Assembly: GCF_900115545.1 (NCBI RefSeq)
Contig: NZ_FOWV01000006.1
Location: 235,235 to 299,234 of the forward strand
Direction of reading: 5' to 3'
Source: Ralstonia sp. NFACC01
Lineage (GTDB): Bacteria; Pseudomonadota; Gammaproteobacteria; Burkholderiales; Burkholderiaceae
DNA length: 64,000 bases
Both the position numbers and the translations under genes were made by a program. This document shows positions 29,924 through 36,709 of the stretch, piece after piece; within the stretch, counting starts at the first letter, position 1, and each line of letters starts with the position of its first letter. The notes beneath the pieces were generated by a model, which was not told where the DNA came from, did no database searches, and saw only the letters and a program-made list of their open reading frames with translations.

Positions 29924-31276
29924 TCAGTTCGCAGCGACGTTCCCCGGACCGCCCACCACGATCGTCGCCATGGTCTGCGGTTGCAGCGCGCGCTGGAATG
30001 CCGCACGCACCTGGTCACGCGTGACAGCCGCGATGCGCTGCGTCCACGTGTCCAGGTAGTCGAGCGGCAGGTTGTACCAGCCGATGTTGGCCACGTTGTC
30101 CAGCAGCTTGCGGTTGCTGTCCAGGCGTAGCGGGAAACCGTTGACGAGGTTGTCCTTGGTGGCCTTCAGTTCCGCGTCGGTCGGGCCGTCAGCGACGAAC
30201 TTGGCAATGGTGTCACGCACGACGCCCAACGCTTCTTCGGTCTGGTCCTTGCGCGTCTGCAGCGCCAGCTCGAACGGACCGGGCTGCGCGGCCGGCGCAA
30301 AGTAGCTGCCGATGCTGTACGTCAGACCGCGCTTCTCGCGGACTTCGTTAGTCAGGCGCGCACTGAAACCGCCACCACCGAGCACGTAATTACCGACCAG
30401 CAGCGGAAAATAATCCTTGTCGCCGCGCGCAATGCCCGGTTGCCCGAGGATGATCGTCGCCTGCTGCGCCGGGTGCGGTATGCGGATCGTCTCCGCCTTC
30501 GCCAGCGGCATCTTCACGTCGGGCAGCGCCGGCGGCGTGGCACCGTCAGCGGGCAGGCCACGCGTGATCTGCTCGGCGATGGCCTCGGCTTCCTTGCGGC
30601 TGATCGCGCCGATCAGCGTTACCACTGCGCGCTTGGCCGTGTAGTTGGCCTGGTAGTAGCGCACGATGTCGTCACGCGTGATGCTCTCCACCGTTTCCGG
30701 CGAAGCGGTCTGCCCGTATGGATGCGTGCCGTAGATGGCCTTGCCGAACGCGCGCTCGGCCAGCACAGACGGCTTGGTCAGCGATTCGCGGATGGCCGCG
30801 ACCAGCCGCTGCTTGTCCCGCGCGAGCACGGTGTCGGGGAAGGTCGGCGCTGAGATGATCTGCGTCATCAGCGCGATGGCCGGGCCGCGCTCAACGGGGT
30901 CGGACAGCGTGCGCAGGCGCAGGCTCGTGCGATCACCACCGGCGCCACCGCCAAAGCTCGCGCCCACATCGGCGAACGCATCTGCAATCGCCGCTTCATC
31001 GCGGGCGGGCGCGTTGCCCTGCGCCGCGACGCCCTTGTCGAGCATGCCCGCTGTGAGCGAGGCCAGGCCCACCTTGGCTGCCGGCTCATAGCGCGAGCCC
31101 GCATCCACGTCGAGATTGATGTCCAGCATCGGAATCGACGGGCTCGGCACGAAGAACACGCGCGCGCCGGTCGGGGCCGTCCAGTGTTCGATAGGCAGCG
31201 CGGCCAGAGCACTCTGCGCCGCCGCTGCAACAATGGCGACCAGCGCCATCTTCAGGGTCAGAGACATGGCGCGCAT
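29924..31276 (-). CDS. M16 family peptidase-like protein, probably non-catalytic partner
   Basis: A 450-residue exported protein (signal peptide LTLKMALVAIVAAAAQSALA) with the two-domain pitrilysin/insulinase fold. The zinc-binding HxxEH of active M16 enzymes is absent; the equivalent helix reads LASLTAGMLDKGV. It is therefore expected to pair with the active subunit encoded just upstream, as in other heterodimeric M16B pairs. The ATG at 31276 overlaps the upstream stop (TGATG) and has GGAGGG 9 nt before it. Confidence 0.88.
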   Translation of the reverse strand: MRAMSLTLKMALVAIVAAAAQSALAALPIEHWTAPTGARVFFVPSPSIPMLDINLDVDAGSRYEPAAKVGLASLTAGMLDKGVAAQGNAPARDEAAIADAFADVGASFGGGAGGDRTSLRLRTLSDPVERGPAIALMTQIISAPTFPDTVLARDKQRLVAAIRESLTKPSVLAERAFGKAIYGTHPYGQTASPETVESITRDDIVRYYQANYTAKRAVVTLIGAISRKEAEAIAEQITRGLPADGATPPALPDVKMPLAKAETIRIPHPAQQATIILGQPGIARGDKDYFPLLVGNYVLGGGGFSARLTNEVREKRGLTYSIGSYFAPAAQPGPFELALQTRKDQTEEALGVVRDTIAKFVADGPTDAELKATKDNLVNGFPLRLDSNRKLLDNVANIGWYNLPLDYLDTWTQRIAAVTRDQVRAAFQRALQPQTMATIVVGGPGNVAAN

Positions 31277-32772
31277 CAACGCAGCCCTCCTTCATCGCGC
31301 ATGCCGGGAACAGGCTTGCGCGCCGGTTTGTTGGGATCGATCGGTTGCGGCAGCAGCGTGGCGACGACGAGGTTGTCTTCGCTGAAGTAGGTCTGCGCCA
31401 CGTGCTGGATCTGCGCCGACGTTACGGCCTTGATCTTCTCGAGCTGGCGATCGATGGAGCGCCACGACAGGCCGCTCATCTCGTTCATGCCGATCTCCAT
31501 GCCCTGACCGAAGACCGAGTCGCGCTTGTAGATCTGCGCGGCCACAACCTGTGCCTTCACGCGCTTCAGTTCGGCATCGGTCACGCCTTCCTTGGCGATG
31601 CGCTCGATCTGCGCGCGCAGCGCCTGTTCGATCTCGGCGGTGGTATGGCCGTCGGCAGGCGTGCCGTCCATCAGGAAGATCGACGGGCCGCGGTTCAGGC
31701 CATCGTAGCCGGCGTTGACGTCGTCGGCGATACGCTTTTCACCCTTGACGAGCTGGCTCGACAGGCGCGCATTGTCATAGCCATCGAGCACGGCCGACAG
31801 GACTTCCAGCGCATACGGATCGACGTCCTTTTCCACATCGTTCAGGCGCGGCACCTTGTACGCCAGCACAACGTATGGGTTCTCGGCCGGCGCCTTCACC
31901 CAGATGCGCTTCACGCCGATCTGCTTGGGCTCCTCCTGCGCATAGCGGCGCGGCAGCGCATGCGGCTTGAGCTTGCCGTAGGTGCGCTGTGCGAGGCGGA
32001 AGACTTCATCGGGGTTCACATCGCCCGCGACGATCACGGTGACGTTGTTGGGCGTGTACCAGGCGTGGTACCAGTTCTGCGCGTCCTGCACCGTCATCGT
32101 GTCGAGGTCGCCCGGCCAGCCGATGGTCGGGTTCCGGTACGGCGCGGCGTTGAACAGCGTGGCGAGCATCTGCTCGTAGACGGTGGAACGGGCGGAGTCG
32201 TCGATGCGCATGCGGCGCTCCTCCTTCACCACGTTCATCTCCGGCTTGAACTCCTTGTCGGTCAGCTGGAGATTGGCCATGCGATCGGCTTCAAGCCCCA
32301 TCACATCGGCCAAGTGCGATTTCTCGATCTGCTGGAAGTACATCGTGAAATCGCGCGTGGTCATGGCGTTTTCACGGCCGCCCAGCGCTGCCACGCGGCG
32401 GGAGAACTCGCCGGGGCCAACAGCTTTCGTGCCCTTGAACATCATGTGTTCAAGCATGTGGGCGACACCCGTGGTGCCGTTGTGCTCGTCGATGCTGCCG
32501 GCGTGATACCAGACCATGTGCGCCACGGTGGGAGCACGGTGGTCTTCCTTGACGATCAGTTGCAGCCCGTTGGGCAGCTTGTATTCGTGCGTGTCGGACT
32601 GGCTGGCGCCCACTTTGGCGCCGCTGGCGGTAGCCACCGGCCGCCCGGGCGCAGCAGCAAGTTCCTGCGCGCCAACATGGCCGGCCAGCAGGCCTGCCGC
32701 CAGGGCCGCCGCAGCCAATTGCCAGACTCGCGACCGAGCCCGGTTTGAAACGATTCGCATGGAAGAGCGCAT
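31276..32772 (-). CDS. M16 family zinc metallopeptidase, catalytic subunit
   Basis: A 498-residue exported protease. A hydrophobic signal sequence (LAAAALAAGLLAGHVGAQ) is followed by the M16 catalytic helix HMLEHMMFKGTKAVGPGEF; the HxxEH and a downstream glutamate bind zinc. The substrate is unknown, probably periplasmic peptides. Two in-frame ATGs (32772 and 32760) could start it. The open frame continues far upstream but only as antisense of ftsY. It is divergent from ftsY with a 60-bp gap. Confidence 0.92.
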   Translation of the reverse strand: MRSSMRIVSNRARSRVWQLAAAALAAGLLAGHVGAQELAAAPGRPVATASGAKVGASQSDTHEYKLPNGLQLIVKEDHRAPTVAHMVWYHAGSIDEHNGTTGVAHMLEHMMFKGTKAVGPGEFSRRVAALGGRENAMTTRDFTMYFQQIEKSHLADVMGLEADRMANLQLTDKEFKPEMNVVKEERRMRIDDSARSTVYEQMLATLFNAAPYRNPTIGWPGDLDTMTVQDAQNWYHAWYTPNNVTVIVAGDVNPDEVFRLAQRTYGKLKPHALPRRYAQEEPKQIGVKRIWVKAPAENPYVVLAYKVPRLNDVEKDVDPYALEVLSAVLDGYDNARLSSQLVKGEKRIADDVNAGYDGLNRGPSIFLMDGTPADGHTTAEIEQALRAQIERIAKEGVTDAELKRVKAQVVAAQIYKRDSVFGQGMEIGMNEMSGLSWRSIDRQLEKIKAVTSAQIQHVAQTYFSEDNLVVATLLPQPIDPNKPARKPVPGMRDEGGLR

Positions 32773-32832
32773 AAGGGCTGTCTGATAAAATTCGACGCTT
32801 GATTCTAACGGCGAAATAGACTGCCTTTTACG

Positions 32833-34017
32833 ATGTTTAGTTTCTGGAAGAAGCGCAAGGCAGAGCCCCAACCGGCCGCCGAACCCACGCCCGCAGCGGC
32901 GCCCGAAGCCGCGCAGGCACCTGCCCTGGCTGCGATCCCTACCCCCGCGCCCGTACCCGCCCCGGTTGCGGCCCCCCAGCCCGTCGCTGCACCTGCTCCC
33001 GTACCTGTTGCCCTCCCGGCTCACATTGCCGTGCCGGACGCGCCTGCCGTGCAGCCTGCACTCGACGTGCAAGCCGACGATGTCGAGACCGTGCCCACGC
33101 CCGCCGTGATCGAACAGGCCCGCAAGGGCTGGATGTCGCGCCTGCGCTCCGGCCTGTCGAAGACGAGCAAGGGCCTGACCACGCTGTTCGTTGGCGTGAA
33201 GGTCGACGAAGCGCTGTTCGAAGAACTGGAGACCGCGCTGCTGATGGCCGACGCCGGGGTCGACGCCACCGAATACCTGCTGGGCGAACTGCGCCGCCGC
33301 ATCAAGGCTCAGCGCATCGAAACTGCCGAAGGCGTGAAGACCGCCCTGCGCGACTTGCTGGTCGAGCTGCTGCACCCCTTGGAAAAGACCATGGTGCTCG
33401 GCCGCGAACAGCCGATGGTGATCATGATCGCGGGCGTGAACGGCGCCGGTAAGACCACCAGCATCGGCAAGCTGTGCAAGCACTTCCAGACCTACGGTCA
33501 ATCTGTGCTGCTGGCCGCGGGTGACACGTTCCGCGCCGCCGCGCGAGAGCAACTCGTGGTCTGGGGTCAGCGCAACAACGTCACGGTGGTAGCGCAGGAA
33601 TCGGGCGACCCCGCCGCGGTGATCTTCGATGCAGTAAATGCCGCACGCGCACGCGGCATCGACATCGTCATGGCCGACACCGCCGGCCGCCTGCCGACGC
33701 AGTTGCACCTGATGGAAGAACTCAAGAAAGTGCGCCGCGTGACCGCCAAGGCGATGGCCACCGCGCCGCACGAAACGCTGCTGGTGATCGACGGCAACAC
33801 GGGGCAGAACGCCCTCGCACAAGTCAAAGCCTTTGACGAAGCACTAGGCCTCACGGGCCTGATCGTCACCAAGCTGGATGGCACTGCCAAGGGCGGCATC
33901 CTGGCCGCCATCGCGCGGCAGCGGCCGGTGCCGGTGTACTTCATCGGCGTGGGTGAGCAGGTGGAAGACCTGCAGCCATTCTCTGCGCGGGAATTTGCGG
34001 ATGCGTTGTTGGGTTGA
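32833..34017 (+). CDS. ftsY: Signal recognition particle receptor FtsY
   Basis: GTPase receptor for SRP at the inner membrane (394 residues). An N-terminal Ala/Pro-rich stretch of ~75 residues replaces the usual acidic A domain. The NG domain follows, with G1 [23 protein letters not shown]3 DTAGRLPTQ and G4/G5 TKLDGTAKGG. The start MFSFWKKRK is a basic, aromatic membrane-contact motif seen in FtsY of this group. Confidence 0.97.
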   Translation: MFSFWKKRKAEPQPAAEPTPAAAPEAAQAPALAAIPTPAPVPAPVAAPQPVAAPAPVPVALPAHIAVPDAPAVQPALDVQADDVETVPTPAVIEQARKGWMSRLRSGLSKTSKGLTTLFVGVKVDEALFEELETALLMADAGVDATEYLLGELRRRIKAQRIETAEGVKTALRDLLVELLHPLEKTMVLGREQPMVIMIAGVNGAGKTTSIGKLCKHFQTYGQSVLLAAGDTFRAAAREQLVVWGQRNNVTVVAQESGDPAAVIFDAVNAARARGIDIVMADTAGRLPTQLHLMEELKKVRRVTAKAMATAPHETLLVIDGNTGQNALAQVKAFDEALGLTGLIVTKLDGTAKGGILAAIARQRPVPVYFIGVGEQVEDLQPFSAREFADALLG

Positions 34018-34047
34018 CCACCCTCGCGCGCAACGCTTCAACGTAGA

Positions 34048-34079
34048 AACGCCCTGACTTGATCAGGGCGTTTTGTTTT
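34048..34079 (+). terminator. Intrinsic terminator after ftsY
   Basis: A 9-bp stem (ACGCCCTGA / TCAGGGCGT) with a 5-nt loop and a TTTTGTTTT tail, between the convergent ftsY and maiA genes. Confidence 0.85.
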
Positions 34080-34097
34080 GTGCGGTGACGCTGCAGA

Positions 34098-34748
34098 TTA
34101 CGCGGAAGCCGCATCCGGCTGCGCAGCAGGCGCAGCCCGCTGAAACGCCTGCTGCGCCATGCAGTGCTCAAAGATGCGCGCCAGCGTCGGGTAATCCTCC
34201 ACCGCCACATCAAACCGCTTGCCGTTGAACACCTGCGGCACGAGGCACGCGTCGGCTAGCGTCGGCGTGTCGCCAACACAGTAGGCGCCCGTCAGCGGCG
34301 ACTGTGAGAGCCGCGCCTCAAGCGCCGCAAACCCCAGCTTCACCCAGTGGCGATACCAGTCGTTGCGCGCTTCTTCTTCCACGTTGAACGTGTTCTTCAG
34401 ATACTTCAGCACGCGCGGATTGTTCAGCGGATGGATCTCGCAGGCGATGGCCAGCGCAATCGCACGGATGTGGGCGCGGTTGCTCGGCGAGCCCGGCAGC
34501 AGCGTGGGCTCGGGATGCGTCTCTTCCAGGTATTCGACGATCGCCAACGACTGGTTCAGCACGTCGTTGCCGTCGCACAGCACAGGCACCAACGCATCAG
34601 GGTTCAGTTTGACGAAGTCCGGCGCGAGTTGCTCGCCCTTGAGCAGGTGCACCGGGGCGTAGTCGTACGGCAGGCCCTTGATCTCCAGGGCAATGCGCAC
34701 ACGGAACGACGCCGAGCTGCGGAAATAGTTGTACAGCTTGATCGACAT
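34098..34748 (-). CDS. maiA: Maleylacetoacetate (or maleylpyruvate) isomerase, zeta-class GST
   Basis: A 216-residue glutathione transferase. The zeta-class active-site segment is present as RSSASFRVRIALEIKG, with alanine where many members have cysteine (SSxSxRVRIAL pattern). It would isomerise maleylacetoacetate (tyrosine pathway) or maleylpyruvate (gentisate pathway). It is encoded 26 bp after a fumarylacetoacetate hydrolase-fold gene, which supplies the next step. No dioxygenase is nearby, so the exact pathway remains open. Confidence 0.88.
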   Translation of the reverse strand: MSIKLYNYFRSSASFRVRIALEIKGLPYDYAPVHLLKGEQLAPDFVKLNPDALVPVLCDGNDVLNQSLAIVEYLEETHPEPTLLPGSPSNRAHIRAIALAIACEIHPLNNPRVLKYLKNTFNVEEEARNDWYRHWVKLGFAALEARLSQSPLTGAYCVGDTPTLADACLVPQVFNGKRFDVAVEDYPTLARIFEHCMAQQAFQRAAPAAQPDAASA

Positions 34749-34774
34749 GGCTTCTGACTCTTCTATCGGGTCTA

Positions 34775-35476
34775 TCAGATGACCTTCACGTGCAGCTCGC
34801 CCACGCCCTCGATCTTGCCAACCATCAAGTCGCCGACGACGACCGGGCCGACGCCTTCGGGCGTGCCGGTGTAGATCAGATCGCCGGGGCGCAGTTCGAA
34901 CAGACGCGACAGATACGCAATGGTTTCCGGCACCGACCAGATCAGGTCCGACAGATCACCGCGCTGGTGTTCGCGGCCATTGACCGACAGCGTGACGGCG
35001 CCCTTGTCTGCGTGGGCGACATCCTTGGCCGGCACGATCGGGCCGATGGGCGCCGAGCCGTCGAAGGCCTTGCCGGTCTCCCACGGGCGGCCGCCCTTCT
35101 TGGCGGCGTTCTGCAGGTCGCGGCGCGTCATGTCCAGGCCGATGGCGTAACCGTAGATGTGGTTGGCCGCGGTTTCCACGGAGATGTCGCGGCCGCCCGT
35201 GCCGATGGCGACCACGAGTTCGATCTCGTAGTGGCAATCCTTGGTTTCCGTCGGGTAGACGAACTGGCCGGTCTCACCGTCGGCAACGTAGCGCACCGCA
35301 TCGGCCGGCTTGCAGAAGAAGAACGGCGGTTCGCGGTCGGGGTCGGAGCCCATCTCGCGGGCGTGGGCGGCGTAGTTGCGGCCGACGCAATACACGCGGC
35401 GCACCGGAAACTGGCCATGCCCGCCACGGACGGGAATGCCATTGACGGCGGGCGGGGTGACGACGAACTCGGTCAT
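34775..35476 (-). CDS. Fumarylacetoacetate hydrolase-fold protein (fumarylpyruvate hydrolase type)
   Basis: A 233-residue FAH-fold hydrolase with the metal-binding pattern E-x-E (CHYEIELVVAIG) and the conserved YTGTPEGVGPV near the end. The start region YCVGRNYAAHAREMG is typical of the short fumarylpyruvate hydrolase/NagK branch rather than the 420-residue eukaryote-like Fah. It pairs with the isomerase gene downstream, so the two probably convert maleyl to fumaryl compound and cleave it. AGGAG stands 7 nt before the ATG. Confidence 0.88.
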   Translation of the reverse strand: MTEFVVTPPAVNGIPVRGGHGQFPVRRVYCVGRNYAAHAREMGSDPDREPPFFFCKPADAVRYVADGETGQFVYPTETKDCHYEIELVVAIGTGGRDISVETAANHIYGYAIGLDMTRRDLQNAAKKGGRPWETGKAFDGSAPIGPIVPAKDVAHADKGAVTLSVNGREHQRGDLSDLIWSVPETIAYLSRLFELRPGDLIYTGTPEGVGPVVVGDLMVGKIEGVGELHVKVI

Positions 35477-35624
35477 GCGGGTCTCCTGAGGCTAAGCTGG
35501 ATTGGAACAGGTGGGGACACTGCGGCCACCGCCCCCCGGCGACCGACGAGTTTGCGAGAATACACCCGCACCGGCCCGGCGCGGTTCTTGCATGAGTGGC
35601 GTGCACTCTGCCCCACTTTGCACC

Positions 35625-36263
35625 ATGCAAACGAAACCACCCGCCCCATCTGCCCCGCCCGCCGCCCCGCACCCGGCTGCGCCGATGCGCGTGCTGCTGG
35701 TGCGCGATCCGCTCGATGCTGAACAGATCAACCTCGAGCTGATCCGCGCCGGACTGGCCGAGGCGGGCTTTGTGGATGTGGGCCTGGCGGATGCCGACCT
35801 GACGCTGCCAGAGCGCATTGCCGAGACACAGCCCGACATGGTCATCGTCGCGTCCGAATCGGCCGCGCGGGACACCATCGAGCACGTCTGCGTGGCCACG
35901 CAGCACGCCCCCCGCCCGATCGTGCTGTTTACCGACAACGACGACGCCACGCGCATCAAGACGGCGTTTGCCGCCGGCATTACGGCCTACATCGTCGACG
36001 GCATCAAGCCCACGCGCGTCAAGGCCGTGCTGGATGTTGCCTACGCTCGCTTCGAGCATGAGAGTGCACTGCGCGCCGAGCTGGACACCGCCAAGACGCA
36101 GCTGGCCGAACGCAAAGTGCTGGAACGCGCCAAGGGCCTCCTGATGAAGCAGATGAGCCTGTCGGAAGACGACGCCTTCAAACGCCTGCGCAAGATGGCG
36201 ATGGACCGCAACATCAAGCTGGTGGAAGCTGCCCAACGCGTGATCGATGTGATGGCCAGTTGA
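35625..36263 (+). CDS. ANTAR-domain RNA-binding response regulator (NasT/NasR-like)
   Basis: A 212-residue regulator: a receiver-like domain (from MRVLLVRDPLDAEQ), a coiled-coil linker (ELDTAKTQLAERKVLERAKG) and a C-terminal three-helix ANTAR domain (LLMKQMSLSEDDAFKRLRKM). ANTAR proteins bind paired hexaloop hairpins in nascent RNA and prevent termination. Where NasT-like proteins usually carry the phosphoacceptor Asp at the end of strand 3, this one reads DMVIVASESAARDT with Ala, so classical phosphorylation is unlikely. A matching RNA target lies 330 bp downstream, before nrtA. The start is uncertain: ATG at 35685 would give the 192-residue core. Confidence 0.9.
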   Translation: MQTKPPAPSAPPAAPHPAAPMRVLLVRDPLDAEQINLELIRAGLAEAGFVDVGLADADLTLPERIAETQPDMVIVASESAARDTIEHVCVATQHAPRPIVLFTDNDDATRIKTAFAAGITAYIVDGIKPTRVKAVLDVAYARFEHESALRAELDTAKTQLAERKVLERAKGLLMKQMSLSEDDAFKRLRKMAMDRNIKLVEAAQRVIDVMAS

Positions 36264-36286
36264 GCGGTCGGGCCGCCGCCCAGTTT

Positions 36287-36323
36287 TGGTGCGCCGCACA
36301 ACTCCGGCGCTGGAAACGCACCA
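36287..36323. promoter_or_regulatory. Inverted repeat TGGTGCG / CGCACCA, candidate enhancer site
   Basis: TGGTGCG at 36287-36293 and its exact complement CGCACCA at 36317-36323, with 23 bp between. The half-sites resemble NtrC half-sites (GGTGCA/TGCACC), but the spacing does not fit one NtrC operator. It lies about 270-300 bp upstream of the predicted sigma-54 start of nrtA and 24 bp after the ANTAR gene. Confidence 0.3.
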
Positions 36324-36330
36324 GTCGCGC

Positions 36331-36561
36331 GCGGCGTTCCGAACCTCACACGCCGAGTTCCGAACCCCAACCGTCAAGCTAAAAGCCTCACGCGCGGAGC
36401 TCCGAACCCCAATCGTCGAGCTAAAAGGCTCACGCGCGGAGTTCTGAGCTCCAATTGCCGAGCAAAAAGCCTCGCACGCGGAGCTCTGAGCTCGGGGCGC
36501 CGAGCAAAAAGCTCGGCCCGTGGAGCTCCGAACGCGAAACGCCGAGCCCCATCCCTCAACG
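36331..36561. repeat. Tandem array of 42-bp imperfect repeats (21-bp sub-period) upstream of nrtA
   Basis: The motif GCGGAG(C/T)TC(C/T)GA(A/G)C recurs with starts at 36352, 36394, 36436, 36478 and 36520, exactly 42 bp apart; a half-phase copy starts at 36331 (21 bp earlier). A second motif, GAGC(T)AAAAGGCTC-like, fills the other 21-bp half. A-tracts occur at 36381, 36423, 36464 and 36506. The units are diverged by several bases each, so this is an old array rather than a recent duplication. The array ends 2 bp before the -24 element of the sigma-54 promoter. No spacers, so it is not a CRISPR. Confidence 0.85.
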
Positions 36562-36562
36562 T

Positions 36563-36578
36563 TGGCATACCCCTTGCA
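36563..36578 (+). promoter_or_regulatory. Sigma-54 (-24/-12) promoter of the nrtABC operon
   Basis: TGGCAT-N5-TTGCA: GG at 36564-36565 and GC at 36576-36577 with exactly 10 bp between, matching the sigma-54 consensus TGGCAC-N5-TTGCW at all but one position. The predicted start, about 12 nt after GC, is near 36589, right before the first ANTAR hairpin. rpoN is encoded in this same window. Confidence 0.85.
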
Positions 36579-36593
36579 AGTGTCGCTGCGAAG

Positions 36594-36635
36594 CCGGTGC
36601 CAACGTGGGTATCGGCACGGGACAACGGCGTCCCG
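36594..36635 (+). ncRNA. ANTAR target: twin hexaloop RNA hairpins in the nrtA leader
   Basis: Hairpin P1 (36594-36615) has an 8-bp stem (CCGGTGCC / GGTATCGG, two G-U pairs) and loop AACGTG. Hairpin P2 (36618-36635) has a perfect 6-bp stem (CGGGAC / GTCCCG) and loop AACGGC. Both loops are six nucleotides with A at position 1 and G at position 4, the signature of ANTAR-bound RNAs, and a 2-nt linker joins them. P2 shares its right arm with the left arm of the downstream terminator, so P2 and terminator are mutually exclusive. Confidence 0.85.
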
Positions 36636-36699
36636 ATGCACGGCAGCGCGACCCTCTTTGCGGATGGGCGGCGGCCGTGCGTCGGGACGCTTTTTCTTT
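36628..36699 (+). terminator. Regulated intrinsic terminator (attenuator) before nrtA
   Basis: Left arm 36628-36644 and right arm 36674-36690 pair over 17 bp with a single G-U, followed by TTTTTCTTT (36691-36699). It ends at the ribosome-binding site of nrtA (TTGGAG), so it would stop transcription just before the gene. Its left arm contains the right arm and two loop bases of hairpin P2, the expected geometry for ANTAR antitermination. Confidence 0.88.
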
Positions 36700-36709
36700 G
36701 GAGCCATGG

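Noticed and set aside
32773-33822. Long N-terminal extension of the M16 peptidase
   Set aside because: The open frame is antisense to ftsY, Gly/Arg/His-rich and without signal peptide; a proper signal sequence starts at 32772 or 32760.
36331-36561. Repeat array considered as a CRISPR array
   Set aside because: The units are contiguous 42-bp tandem repeats with gradual divergence and no unique spacers; no cas genes are present.
36352-36707. Tandem array considered as part of a repetitive protein on the minus strand
   Set aside because: 42 bp is a multiple of three, so any open frame looks like a 14-residue repeat. The frames run on as antisense of nrtA or of the ANTAR/FAH genes and have no start site, ribosome-binding site or known domain.
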